Shown: positions 18,350 through 28,948, numbered from the stretch's first letter. The stretch is DNA of 64,000 bases from Brevibacterium siliguriense (GCF_900105315.1 NZ_LT629766.1:744001-808000); one strand, 5' to 3'. Notes: generated by a model from the sequence alone, not told the origin. Program-made: numbers and translations.

Positions 18350-18775
18350 ATGACCCAGATATTCGTCAACCTTCCGACCACCGACCTCGATCGTGCCAAG
18401 ACCTTCTACCAAGCCATCGGCGCCGAGGTGGTGCCCGAGTTCACTGATGACAATGCGTCGTGCATCAAATGGACCGATGACATCTTCTTCATGATCCTCA
18501 CCAGGGGCTACCTCGCGACCTTCACGGACAAGCCGATCGTCGACCCGCACACCGCGGCTCAGGCGCTGACTGCGATGAGCCGTGAATCCCGCGACGAGGT
18601 CGATGCGATGCGCGCCTCGATCCTCGACGCCGGGGGTGGGGAGAACAAAGAACCGCAGGATCTCGGGTTCATGTACGGCATCAGCATGACCGACCTCGAC
18701 GGAAACATCCTCGAGTTCATGTGGATGGACCCGGCGGCAGCCGAACAAGGGCCCGAGGCCTTCGAACAGAACTGA
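18350..18775 (+). CDS. VOC/glyoxalase-family protein
   Basis: Small protein of 141 residues with two beta-alpha-beta-beta-beta modules of the vicinal-oxygen-chelate fold: MTQIFVNLPTTDLDRAKTFYQAIGA at the start and GFMYGISMTDLDGNILEFMWMD at the end. The closing DLDGNILEFMW is characteristic. Of the usual metal ligands the first-strand His is absent, so it may be a non-enzymatic or binding protein of the VOC type often annotated as extradiol dioxygenase-like. The ATG at 18350 follows AAGGGAGC. It lies between palindromic repeat copies 3 and 4. Confidence 0.88.
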   Translation: MTQIFVNLPTTDLDRAKTFYQAIGAEVVPEFTDDNASCIKWTDDIFFMILTRGYLATFTDKPIVDPHTAAQALTAMSRESRDEVDAMRASILDAGGGENKEPQDLGFMYGISMTDLDGNILEFMWMDPAAAEQGPEAFEQN

Positions 18776-18818
18776 GCCTGATCAGCCCGAAGCCGCTCCG
18801 GGGCCAGACGGGACGCCG

Positions 18819-18878
18819 AACTACGTGACGGCGGCCCAGCAACCTGGCGCGAGGTTGCTGGGCCGCCGTAGGGTAGCA
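18819..18878 (+). repeat. 60-bp palindromic repeat, copy 4
   Basis: Same family, with one change in the core (ACCTGGCGCGAGGT, 18842-18855). The arms GACGGCGGCCCAGCAACC pair almost perfectly. It lies between the convergent VOC and recQ genes, a likely bidirectional terminator position. Confidence 0.88.
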
Positions 18879-18906
18879 AATGGGGAGGTTGAGGGGCCGA
18901 AGCGGT

Positions 18907-20742
<1,836 letters not shown>

Positions 20743-20850
20743 GAGACCCACCCTAGTTCACCTCACTGACTCGAATCTCAGCACCGTGCGACCGCGGGAC
20801 CGACTGCCGCACCGACTGCGGGCACGACCGTCCGAACCAACCCGACAGCC

Positions 20851-22062
20851 CTACCGCGCCGCGAACCTCCGGGCACCGACCAGCCCGGCCACGCACACCA
20901 CAGCCACAGCGACGGCGAAGATCATGGTCGCGTTCGCCAGTCCCACCGTGGCGGCGAGGAATCCGGCACCGATCGCCGGCACCGACATGAACACATAGGC
21001 GAGGATGAAGTATGAGGTGGTCGCCTCGGTGCGGTGCTCGGGCGCGGTCACCGCGGTGATCGCGCGCATCCCGGTCATGAACACGAGCCCCTGCCCGGCC
21101 CCTGCCAACGCTGCGGAGACGATGAGCACCGGCAGCGATCCCGCTATGAGTGCGAAGACGAGTGCACCCATGCTCACGATCATGGTCACGGTCCCGCCGA
21201 CGATGAGCAGGCGGTCGCTGAACCCGCGCAGCAGCACCTGCGCAGTCGCCGAGGCGCCGAAGAGGAGGAACACGACGGTGCCGGTGACCGCGGTCGACGT
21301 CACGTGCAGGGTCTGACCGATGAAGCTCGGCGCGATCGCCGAATACAGCCCGCACACCGCGAAGCCGGTGATCGCCCCAGGTGAGGCGGCCAGGAACATG
21401 CGCTTCGCCGAGGCGGGAATCCCCGGCAGCTGCAACTGCACAGCCGTCGCCCCGCCCCGCATTCGGTCCCGCACGAAGATGAGCGCCAAGCCGGCGATGA
21501 CGAGCATGAGCGCGTTGACGAGAAACGGTGTGAGCAGGGGAGCGGGAGCGAAGCGAGCGAGCAGTCCGGAGGACAGGATCCCGAGTCCCAGCCCGCCCAT
21601 ATTCGCCGCCGTCGCCAAGGACCCGGCGAGCCGTTCGCGACCGGCCGGGGCGTTCTCGAGCACGGTGACGGTGGCCGTGGACGTGAAGATCCCCGCGGCC
21701 AGCCCGGACAGGACCCGGCCGGCCAACAGCAGGCCGATGTGGGAGCCGATGAGGAAGAGCACCGCCGATGCGATCGAGAAGACCACCCCGAGGCTGAGCA
21801 CCGGCCGACGCCCCAGCCAGTCAGAGAGGCGACCGAAGACGACGAGCGCGCCGATGACCCCGACCGCGTAGATCGCGAAGAGCTGAGTGGTGAATGCGGT
21901 GCCGAACCCGAACCGCTCCTCATAGAGCGGATAGAGGGGCGTGGGCAGGGTGGTGCCCATCATGACGACGGCGAACACGTACACCGAGGCGGCCAGACCC
22001 CATCCCGTCGCGACCCGCGGTTCCGGGCGCCGCCGGTGTGCTGCCGCCGTTTCGTCGGCCAC
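20851..22062 (-). CDS. MFS transporter
   Basis: Twelve-helix major-facilitator protein of 403 residues, probably a drug or metabolite exporter of the arabinose-efflux-permease type. The MFS loop motif is seen as FGRLSDWLGRRPVLSLG between helices 2 and 3; YPLYEERFGFGTAFTTQL follows helix 1. The GTG at 22060-22062 is chosen because AGAAAGGGG lies about 8 bases before it; upstream residues in the same frame look random. It is divergent from the Rieske lipoprotein gene across about 215 bp. Its substrate cannot be predicted. Confidence 0.87.
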   Translation of the reverse strand: MADETAAAHRRRPEPRVATGWGLAASVYVFAVVMMGTTLPTPLYPLYEERFGFGTAFTTQLFAIYAVGVIGALVVFGRLSDWLGRRPVLSLGVVFSIASAVLFLIGSHIGLLLAGRVLSGLAAGIFTSTATVTVLENAPAGRERLAGSLATAANMGGLGLGILSSGLLARFAPAPLLTPFLVNALMLVIAGLALIFVRDRMRGGATAVQLQLPGIPASAKRMFLAASPGAITGFAVCGLYSAIAPSFIGQTLHVTSTAVTGTVVFLLFGASATAQVLLRGFSDRLLIVGGTVTMIVSMGALVFALIAGSLPVLIVSAALAGAGQGLVFMTGMRAITAVTAPEHRTEATTSYFILAYVFMSVPAIGAGFLAATVGLANATMIFAVAVAVVCVAGLVGARRFAAR

Positions 22063-22276
22063 TGCCGCACCCCTTTCTCTGTCCGCAATCGTCCCTCGCC
22101 GAGGCGGTCCACCGTATCCGTTGACCCGATTGTCCGAGGACAGGTCCGGTGCCACTTGATCCTGACAGGTGCCTGCAGGCGGTGAACCGACTGCGATTGT
22201 ACGCTGGAACTGAAAAGTCCATGCCTGCGTGAGCACATGGCGGATTGTGCGCACCCGCGAGAAGGAGCAGATTCCG

Positions 22277-22732
22277 ATGACGGCCCAGAACAGCCCCGCC
22301 GAAGCCGACCCGAACGCACCGGCGGAGCCGACCCGGCGCCGTGTGATGAAGACGGCGGGCGTGGCCGGAACGGTGGCGGTCATCGGCGGCTCCGTGGCGG
22401 CCACCTCGGCGTGTTCGTCCGAGGATGAGGCGGAGCCGACGAAGGACTCGAGCCTGCCGACCTCCGACGTTCCCGTCGGTTCCGGCACCGTCATCGAGGA
22501 CACCTACGTGATCACTCAGCCGAAGGAAGGCCAGTTCTTCGCGTTCTCATCGGTGTGCACCCACCAGGGCTGCCAGGTCACTCGTATCACCGAGGAAGCC
22601 ATCATCTGCCCGTGCCATTCCTCGAACTTCTCGGTCACGACCGGAGAGGTGATGTCCGGTCCGGCCGAGGAACCGCTGCCGAAGTACGAGGTTACCGAAA
22701 GCGGCGGCACACTGACCGTCAAGGGCAAGTAG
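22277..22732 (+). CDS. Rieske [2Fe-2S] lipoprotein
   Basis: Exported electron-transfer protein of 151 residues. The N-terminus has a Tat-like RRRVMKTAGVAGTVAVIGG segment ending in ATSACSS, giving a possible lipidated Cys, so it is likely translocated folded and membrane-anchored. The Rieske cluster motifs CTHQGC and CPCHSSNF supply two Cys and two His ligands plus the disulfide pair, and GEVMSGPAEEPLPKYEV is the usual C-terminal block. The ATG at 22277 has GAAGGAG upstream. Small stand-alone Rieske lipoproteins like this are common in actinobacteria; the electron partner is unknown. It converges on the next gene with 3 bp between. Confidence 0.9.
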   Translation: MTAQNSPAEADPNAPAEPTRRRVMKTAGVAGTVAVIGGSVAATSACSSEDEAEPTKDSSLPTSDVPVGSGTVIEDTYVITQPKEGQFFAFSSVCTHQGCQVTRITEEAIICPCHSSNFSVTTGEVMSGPAEEPLPKYEVTESGGTLTVKGK

Positions 22733-22735
22733 AGC

Positions 22736-23110
22736 TCAGAGAAAGAATCCGGGCAGGACCAGGGTTCCGGCACACAGCAGTGCGAGCAGGGCGGAGAAGC
22801 CGAGCCCGCTCGCCTCGTTCCGGCGCGCCTTCGCATCGTCCGAACGCCACGGCAGATCCGGCCACACGAGTGCGGTACGAAAGACGGAGACGACGATGAC
22901 GAGCATTCCGACCAGCCAGACGTAGATGAACCAGGTCTCCCAGCCTCCGAACGGTGTGATGAGGCGGATGAGCAGCACGAACACGACCGCCGTGACCATC
23001 CCCGAGAGCAGTCCGATCCGGGACGTCGCGCGGGGCGCCCGCCACGCGGTGAACGCACCCCAGGCCACGAGGAGCGCCCCGAAGACAGTCGAGACGAGGT
23101 CCGGACTCAT
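22736..23110 (-). CDS. Small hypothetical membrane protein
   Basis: Protein of 124 residues with four predicted helices (VSTVFGALLVAWGAF, GLLSGMVTAVVFVLLIRL, WFIYVWLVGMLVIVVSVFR, GFSALLALLCAGTLVLPGF) and a charged loop LPWRSDDAKARRNEA between helices 3 and 4. The start ATG has GGAGGGAGAAC upstream and overlaps the stop of the beta-lactamase-like gene by 4 bp, so the two are co-translated. I do not recognise the family. Its constant pairing with the serine hydrolase would suggest a shared cell-envelope role. Confidence 0.75.
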   Translation of the reverse strand: MSPDLVSTVFGALLVAWGAFTAWRAPRATSRIGLLSGMVTAVVFVLLIRLITPFGGWETWFIYVWLVGMLVIVVSVFRTALVWPDLPWRSDDAKARRNEASGLGFSALLALLCAGTLVLPGFFL

Positions 23111-24231
23111 GAGCGTTCTCCCTCCATCGAGCGGGCGTCCGTGGATGCGGCACCGATGAGCGCCGCGGCCGCATCGACGTCGTTGGCGGAGTCGTTGAGC
23201 ACAATGACGCCGTCTCCGGACTTCGGGTCGAAGCCGAGATACGACCGATAGCCGCCGGTGCCGCCGTTGTGCCAGGTGATGGTCGAGCCGTCGTGCGTCG
23301 TCGTGAACCACGCCCAGCCGATGCGGTCGTCTTCGAAGTCGGTTCGAGGTTCGGCCGCCTCGGCGCCCGGCGCGGTTCCGTCGCTCACGGCTCGCAGCCA
23401 GATCGTCAGGTCATGCGTCGTGGACCGGATCGCCCCGGCTGGCGCGGATCCGCCGAGAGTCCACGGTGCGGCAGGCAGCCCCGATGCCGTGAACCCGTGG
23501 GACAGTCCGTCCACGGACTCCGGGACGAACGTCTCCTTCATTCCCAGGGGTTCGGTGAGGCGGTCGCGGACGAGATCGGAATAGTCCCGGTCGGCCGCCT
23601 CGGCGAGGGCTTGGCCGAGAACAGCGAACCCGTAGTTCGAGTACTCGGGTTCGGGATCGCCGACCTCCACTTTGCTGAGGCTGGCCACGATGGCGGCGGC
23701 ATCACCGCGGTACGGGTCGGTGTGGAGGTAGTTCGACAGGACGCTCATCACCCCGTCGCTGAAGCTCGGGGCGGGTTCCTGGGCTGGCAGCCCCGACCGC
23801 TGCATCGCAATCGACTGGAGCGTCACCTCGGCGACCTTTCCCTCCAGCTCCGGCCATACCTCGCCGAGGCGGGTGTCCGCTTTCACCTCGCCCCGGTCGA
23901 TCGCATCGGCGAAGAGAGCGGCCGTGAAGGTCTTCGTGATCGAGCCGATCTCGAACTCGGTGTGTTCATCGGCTCCGGTGCCCGCGAAGGTCACCTCGTC
24001 GCCATCGATGCGGGCCGCGGCCACATGCTGCCAATGCTGGCTGCCGAGTGCGTCCTCGAGTTCGGTCATGAGCTCGGCATCTCCCGTCGGCGCACCTTGG
24101 AATCCGCGCGGCCACGGGGTGATCGCCGCGAGCACGGCGGCCGTGACGGTTGCCGCGATCACGGCGATCAACATTCGCCGAGGCGGCCTTCCCGCAGCCA
24201 CAGATGTGCGGTGATTGTCGAAGGTGGTCAT
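23107..24231 (-). CDS. Serine beta-lactamase-like hydrolase (class C / PBP-like)
   Basis: Extracytoplasmic serine hydrolase of 374 residues of the Beta-lactamase (PF00144) family. An N-terminal membrane segment at 20-37 acts as signal anchor. The active-site Ser97-Ile-Thr-Lys100 follows FEIG, the YSN triad is Tyr197-Ser-Asn199, and HNGGTGGYRSYLGFDP gives the third (HxG) motif. Such proteins include DD-peptidases, esterases and AmpC-like enzymes; true beta-lactam resistance is not implied. It is encoded 87 bp after an ArsR-like regulator and overlaps a small membrane protein gene, forming a three-gene operon. Confidence 0.9.
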   Translation of the reverse strand: MTTFDNHRTSVAAGRPPRRMLIAVIAATVTAAVLAAITPWPRGFQGAPTGDAELMTELEDALGSQHWQHVAAARIDGDEVTFAGTGADEHTEFEIGSITKTFTAALFADAIDRGEVKADTRLGEVWPELEGKVAEVTLQSIAMQRSGLPAQEPAPSFSDGVMSVLSNYLHTDPYRGDAAAIVASLSKVEVGDPEPEYSNYGFAVLGQALAEAADRDYSDLVRDRLTEPLGMKETFVPESVDGLSHGFTASGLPAAPWTLGGSAPAGAIRSTTHDLTIWLRAVSDGTAPGAEAAEPRTDFEDDRIGWAWFTTTHDGSTITWHNGGTGGYRSYLGFDPKSGDGVIVLNDSANDVDAAAALIGAASTDARSMEGERS

Positions 24232-24318
24232 CGTTCCTCCTGGTCAGCAGGGGCGGAATGGGTGGTGGTCGGAGCCAGGTTGCGCGGTGTGCGAGTGGCA
24301 CACGGGCGAGAGGTTCTG

Positions 24319-24947
24319 TCAGTGTGTGCCGATGAGGACGAGGGTGAGCAGCGGAACTACTCGCTGAGCAGGCACGCGCCAATGTCCGCGGCGGGCACTC
24401 TCTAACCAGCCGGCCCCGACGAGGGCGTGCACATGGTGATAGATCTGGCCGGACGTGCCGAACCGCTCATCCTTGCCCAGCTCGGCCACGGTGCTCGTGC
24501 CCTCGTAGATCGCCTGGAGCAGCTGCAGGCGGACCGGGTGGCCGAGAGCTGCCAAGGATCCGGCCGCCTCGGCGAAATCGATCTGCGCCAGCCCCGCGCT
24601 GCTCAGACCCATCTGCCACGCCACGGGACCGCTGCCGCCCGGGGGGTCGTGTACCCGGTATAGGTCACTCCGCCCTCCTCGCCGAGGTGGTCGACGAGTC
24701 CGTGCAGCGCCCAGAACGTCTCCGCGTCGCCCGGCAGGGCTGTGTTCCGGGCGTCGGGTGGGACTGACGATTCCGGGGTACCGGATGGCGCCGGTGATTC
24801 CGCGCTGATCGATGACGTTCTGTCCGCCTTCTGCTGCGCCGCGCCAGGCTCCTGCGATGCGGAGGATTCTGCGGCCGCAGTCTCGAGTTCGGCAACTCGC
24901 TGTTCGAGAGCGGAGAGTCGATCTTCTGCCGAGGGTGTCGATTCCAT
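24319..24947 (-). pseudogene. ArsR-like winged-helix regulator, frameshifted
   Basis: Transcription regulator preceding the beta-lactamase-like gene. The N-terminal frame from the ATG at 24945-24947 encodes a coiled coil (RLSALEQRVAELETAAAE), a Ser/Pro-rich linker and ETFWALHGLVDHLGE. After VTYTGYTTP the frame is lost; the other frame continues GGSGPVAWQMGLSSAG and the winged helix SLAALGHPVRLQLLQAIYEG to GQIYHHVHALVGAGWLESARRGHWRVP. The break is at six G on the + strand (24641-24646); one more base would restore a protein of about 210 residues with the normal domain order. A 14-bp perfect palindrome lies 20 bp upstream. Probably a sequencing error, otherwise a loss of regulation. Confidence 0.78.
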
Positions 24948-24966
24948 ATCTCGATAATACAGAAAA

Positions 24967-24980
24967 TACGTAATTACGTA
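24967..24980 (-). promoter_or_regulatory. Palindromic operator candidate
   Basis: Perfect 14-bp palindrome TACGTAATTACGTA in an AT-rich island just upstream of the ArsR-like regulator, overlapping the probable promoter. ArsR-type repressors commonly bind AT-rich inverted repeats at their own promoter. Confidence 0.55.
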
Positions 24981-25075
24981 AATATATGAAATGCAAAGTG
25001 GCGCCACCCGCTCACCCGTCCCTGAGCCGACGCTGACCGGACAGACTCAGGCGGGCGACCTAGACTGGTGCCGTG

Positions 25076-25924
25076 ATGAGTACCGAAGATCCGCGCACCG
25101 AATCCACAGCCCCGCGTAACGAAGCCGCCCCGCAGGCCATTGCCGCAGCGAGTCGACTCGGCTGGCCCATGGTCGTACGCGGAATCCTCGGCGTCGTCTT
25201 CGGCATCGTCACCGTCTTCTGGCCCCGCGATTCGAGCAACCCTCTGCAGCTGAGCCTGCCGACCGAGGTCGTCGACCACCTCGCCATCGCCTACCTCATC
25301 CTCTTCGCCGTGGCCCTGGTCTTCCAGGCCGTGCGCTCGCCGTTGAACGTGCGCACCGCGATCTTCGGACAGGCAGTCATCGCGATCCCGGCCATCGTCT
25401 TCCTCTTCCTCGCCGACCAGCCCGCCGAACTGCGCGCGGCCCTGAGCATCTGGGCCCTGCTGCACGGCGCTCTCGAATTCTGGGCCTACCGACAGCTGCG
25501 CTCCCAGCCCATGGCCTCGGACTTCCTCATCGCCTCCGGAGTCCACGTCCTGCTCGGCATCATCCTCGTCTTCGGTGACGGCATGGAGGCGCTGTCGATC
25601 CTCGGCTTCACCGGTGCCGCGACCCTCATCGCCGGCGTGATCTTCATCATCGGCGGCTACTCCCGCCTGAGCAAGGGCCGCCAACTGGCGAAGCTCGGTG
25701 CCCTGCCCGAGCAGATCGACACCCCCGTCGAGGCGGCCGACCCCGCCGAAGCCGTCGATCGTTCCGATGCCGCCGGCTCCAGCGACTCTGACACAGAAGC
25801 GGCCGATGCCGACTCGGTCGAAACGGCCGAGGCCGCTGCCGATTCCGATCGCGCTGCCGACGCCGATGATTCCGAGGATCCCGGCGATCCGGACAGTGAT
25901 ACCCCAGTGAAGAAAGAGCCGTGA
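25076..25924 (+). CDS. DUF308/HdeD-like membrane protein with acidic tail
   Basis: Membrane protein of about 282 residues. Residues 25-195 hold about six hydrophobic helices in paired repeats (MVVRGILGVVFGIVTVFWP, FLIASGVHVLLGIILVFGD), the pattern of HdeD/DUF308 proteins. The last ~85 residues are a strongly acidic, Asp/Ala/Ser-rich cytoplasmic tail that ends in the basic VKKEP. Start is the ATG at 25076, with GTG just before it as an alternative. It is followed after 35 bp by the trehalose enzyme gene on the same strand, possibly in one transcript. HdeD relates to acid resistance in enterics; function here is unknown. Confidence 0.75.
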   Translation: MSTEDPRTESTAPRNEAAPQAIAAASRLGWPMVVRGILGVVFGIVTVFWPRDSSNPLQLSLPTEVVDHLAIAYLILFAVALVFQAVRSPLNVRTAIFGQAVIAIPAIVFLFLADQPAELRAALSIWALLHGALEFWAYRQLRSQPMASDFLIASGVHVLLGIILVFGDGMEALSILGFTGAATLIAGVIFIIGGYSRLSKGRQLAKLGALPEQIDTPVEAADPAEAVDRSDAAGSSDSDTEAADADSVETAEAAADSDRAADADDSEDPGDPDSDTPVKKEP

Positions 25925-25959
25925 CCGGCATCTGAGCCAACCGAGACATCAGAGGTGAG

Positions 25960-28605
25960 ATGAGCACTGTCGAGCACGAGAGCGCAACCGAATCCCGATT
26001 GGCCACCATCGCCGCCTCGGTGAGGTCCTCCGAGCTGTTGGGTGATCTGGCCGAAGCCAGCCGAGCCCTCGACCCCGATCTCTTCCGGCGTCTCTTCGAA
26101 CTTTCCCGTTCCCCTTCGCTGCTGGTGGCGACCGACTACGACGGGACGATCGCCCCCATCGTCGACGTCCCCAGCCAAGCCTTTCCCTTGGAGAGCTCGG
26201 TCGACTCACTGCGCGCGCTCGCCTTGCTGCCGTCCACCTCGGCGGGGGTGATCTCCGGTCGCAGCCTGCGCGACCTCGCGGCGATGTCGCGCCTGCCCCG
26301 GGAGGTCCACCTCTTCGGGTCCCACGGCGGTGAGACTGACACATTCACCATCGACACCCTCACCGAAACACAGCGGGCGGTCCTCGCAGATTTCCGAGCC
26401 GACCTCACCCGCACCCTGCCGCGCGATGCAATTGAGCACAAGACCACGGGCGCGGCTGTGCACCTGCGCGGATTCGACGAGACCGACCGGAGCGAGATCG
26501 AAGCCGCCGTCGAGAAGCTCGCCGCCGCCCACCCGATCCACCCCACTCGCGGCAAACAGGTCATCGACCTTTCCGTCGTGCCTTCTTCGAAAGCCGACGC
26601 GCTCACCCGACTGCGCAGCCAGACCGGAGCGGAAGCTGTCGTCTTCATCGGCGACGACACCGCCGACGAGTTCGCGCTCGAGACGCTCGGCGCCGATGAC
26701 CTCGGACTCAAGGTCGGTGCCGAAGCCGCGCCCACGCACGCCGACTTCCGACTGGACTCACCTGCCGAGGTCTCCACCGTCCTCAGTGCCCTGTTCGAAC
26801 TGCGCAAATCCTGGCTCTTCGGCCGCCGCGCCACCCCGATTCAGCGGCACAGCCTCATCGGCAACGGACAGTCGACTGCGCTCATCGACCCCGCCGGCAG
26901 CATCTGTTGGATGCCTCACCCGCTGCCGCACTCGGCGTCGATGTTCTCCGAGGTCCTGGGCTCCGAGGCGGCCGGATTCTTCGCCGTCGCCTCCGACAAC
27001 GGTGCCGCACCGCTGACACAGCGCTACCTCGGGAACTCGACCTTGCTCGAGACCCGGTGGGCCGGGCTGAGCTGCGTCGACTACCTCGCTCCTGTCGACG
27101 GACACAGCGACGACACAATCGTCGTCCGCGTGCTCACTGGCGACGCCCCGACCCGTATTCGCTTCGCCCCCAGACTCGACTACGCCACGGTTCCCACCCG
27201 CATGACCAGGACCGATGACGGAGTGGCGGTGCTCGGCACCGCGGAGCCGATCGAACTCCACGCCCCCGGAATCGATTTCGACATCGTCGAGAACGGCGAC
27301 TCCCACACCGCCGAGGCGACCGTCGTTCCCTCGCAGGCGCCCGGCGGATCCGTCGTCCTCGTCCTTGCCTGCGGATCAGGCACGGGCGACGCCGGATATA
27401 TGGCCACCGGCGGAGAGCATCATGTGCGCGAACGCGCCCTGAACTTCTGGACGAACTGGGTCGACTCGCTCACTCTGCCCGGTCACCACCGCGAAGAGGT
27501 CATCCGCTCCGCGATCACCCTGCGCGCCCTGTGCCACGAGCCCACCGGCGGAGTCCTCGCCGCCCCCACAACCTCCCTGCCCGAGGGCATCGGCGGCGTC
27601 CGCAACTGGGACTACCGGTACACGTGGCTGCGCGACGGATCGATGACCGTTCGCGCACTGCTCGCCCTCGGGTCCACCGGCGAGGCCGAAGGATTCCTCA
27701 CCTGGCTTTCGGGCATCCTCGAGCGCACGGTCTCTCCCGAGCAGCTCCACCCGCTCTACGCCGTCGACGGTTCGGCACTGACCACCGAGGCGGTGCTCAA
27801 CCACCTGCCCGGATACGCCGGATCACGGCCGGTGCGGGTGGGCAACGCCGCTGAACATCAGGTCCAACTGGACGTGTTCGGCCCGGTCACGGAGCTCCTC
27901 GATGAACTCAGCGACCACCTCGGCGAGCTGCCCGAGGATTATTGGACGCTCACCTGTCAGATGGTCGAGGCCGTGGGCAAACGCTGGTTCGAGGCTGATC
28001 ACGGGATCTGGGAGGCCAGGCGCGCCCCGAAGCACAACGTGTACACGCGGGTGATGTGCTGGGTCACGGTCGATCGGGCGCTGCGGATCGCGGATCGGTT
28101 TGATCGGGAGCCGCCCGGTGCGTGGCGGCAGCTGCGTGAGGAGATCGCCCACGACGTCCTCACCCACGGCTTTAACGAGGAGGTCGGGGCATTCACCGTC
28201 GCCTACGGAGAGACGGACCTTGATGCGGCGGCGCTGTTCGTCGGGCTCTCGGGGCTGCTCGAGGTCGACGATCCGCGATTCGTGTCCACGGTCGACGCGA
28301 TCGAGCGTGAGCTGCGGGTCGGTCCGACCGTCTTCCGCTACCGCTACGATGACGGGCTGCCCGGTCTCGAGGGTGGGTTCCACATCTGCACGACGTGGCT
28401 CATCGAAGCCTTCATCAAGGTCGGCCGCATTGACGACGCCTGGGACCTGTTCCGGCAGGTCGACGACCTGCTCGGGCCCACCGGACTGCTGTCCGAGGAG
28501 TACGACCCCGTCGCCGAGATGCACCTGGGCAACCACCCGCAGGCATACTCACACCTCGGCTACATCCGCGTCGCCCAGCAGCTCGACGCCCACCGCCCCA
28601 GCTGA
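25960..28605 (+). CDS. Trehalose-6-phosphate phosphatase / GH15 glycosidase fusion
   Basis: Two-domain enzyme of 881 residues. Residues ~45-280 form an OtsB HAD phosphatase: VATDYDGTIAPIVD carries the nucleophile Asp and DGT, GVISGRSLRDLA follows, and FIGDDTADEFALETLG gives the metal-binding acidic pair. Residues ~290-880 form a GH15 glucoamylase/trehalase-type glycosidase with RHSLIGNGQSTALIDPAGSI, GGVRNWDYRYTWLRDGSMT (catalytic-region hallmark) and GLLSEEYDP. In mycobacteria a GH15 protein acts as trehalase, so the fusion may dephosphorylate trehalose-6-phosphate and also cleave trehalose. AGAGGTGAG precedes the ATG. No otsA is present in this window. Length fits the sum of the two families. 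Confidence 0.92.
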   Translation: MSTVEHESATESRLATIAASVRSSELLGDLAEASRALDPDLFRRLFELSRSPSLLVATDYDGTIAPIVDVPSQAFPLESSVDSLRALALLPSTSAGVISGRSLRDLAAMSRLPREVHLFGSHGGETDTFTIDTLTETQRAVLADFRADLTRTLPRDAIEHKTTGAAVHLRGFDETDRSEIEAAVEKLAAAHPIHPTRGKQVIDLSVVPSSKADALTRLRSQTGAEAVVFIGDDTADEFALETLGADDLGLKVGAEAAPTHADFRLDSPAEVSTVLSALFELRKSWLFGRRATPIQRHSLIGNGQSTALIDPAGSICWMPHPLPHSASMFSEVLGSEAAGFFAVASDNGAAPLTQRYLGNSTLLETRWAGLSCVDYLAPVDGHSDDTIVVRVLTGDAPTRIRFAPRLDYATVPTRMTRTDDGVAVLGTAEPIELHAPGIDFDIVENGDSHTAEATVVPSQAPGGSVVLVLACGSGTGDAGYMATGGEHHVRERALNFWTNWVDSLTLPGHHREEVIRSAITLRALCHEPTGGVLAAPTTSLPEGIGGVRNWDYRYTWLRDGSMTVRALLALGSTGEAEGFLTWLSGILERTVSPEQLHPLYAVDGSALTTEAVLNHLPGYAGSRPVRVGNAAEHQVQLDVFGPVTELLDELSDHLGELPEDYWTLTCQMVEAVGKRWFEADHGIWEARRAPKHNVYTRVMCWVTVDRALRIADRFDREPPGAWRQLREEIAHDVLTHGFNEEVGAFTVAYGETDLDAAALFVGLSGLLEVDDPRFVSTVDAIERELRVGPTVFRYRYDDGLPGLEGGFHICTTWLIEAFIKVGRIDDAWDLFRQVDDLLGPTGLLSEEYDPVAEMHLGNHPQAYSHLGYIRVAQQLDAHRPS

Positions 28606-28680
28606 GCGCAGAACCTGGTCGGGCGAGGCACTTGGCGCGCGGCGGCTGTGGACTCACCTGCTCGCGCTGCCCTGTTGATA

Positions 28681-28726
28681 GTGGCAAAATGTCCGAAATT
28701 CCTGGCGGATTCAGACTTTTCGCCAC
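28681..28726 (+). repeat. 46-bp hairpin repeat, copy A
   Basis: GTGGCAAAATGTCCGAA pairs imperfectly with TTCAGACTTTTCGCCAC across a 12-base centre. It is the same length as copy B (30001-30046) and identical to it at most positions, including much of the left arm and all of the last 17 bases. It lies 75 bp after the trehalose fusion gene. Confidence 0.85.
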
Positions 28727-28864
28727 ACTCATCTTCTGCCGGAGCGGGGATTGGTGAGACTTTTCAGGCCCTGAGCCGGCACCGGACGTAGAAATCCGCG
28801 GCGAGAAGTGGGTCGGTCACGCTTTCCGTAGGCCATTCGGCCACCGCTCTCCACTCGTGCGCTG

Positions 28865-28899
28865 GTGCCTGTGGACGCATATCCGCTGTCCACAGGCAC
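28865..28899 (+). terminator. Strong 12-bp hairpin before the DUF559 gene
   Basis: GTGCCTGTGGAC pairs perfectly with GTCCACAGGCAC around an 11-base loop and is followed by TTCTT. It could be a terminator protecting the gene from read-through or a leader structure. Its position argues that the protein starts downstream, at 28949 or 29069. Confidence 0.6.
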
Positions 28900-28948
28900 T
28901 TCTTCTGCACTGGCCGCGAGGCAGCCCGAACAGGCACGATCATTCGTC

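Noticed and set aside
15163-18878. Possible CRISPR array
   Set aside because: The four repeats are palindromic, about 0.6 to 2.1 kb apart with genes between, and no cas genes occur.
28865-28948. Upstream extension of the DUF559 protein from GTG 28865
   Set aside because: It would start inside a strong hairpin and gives no domain-like sequence.
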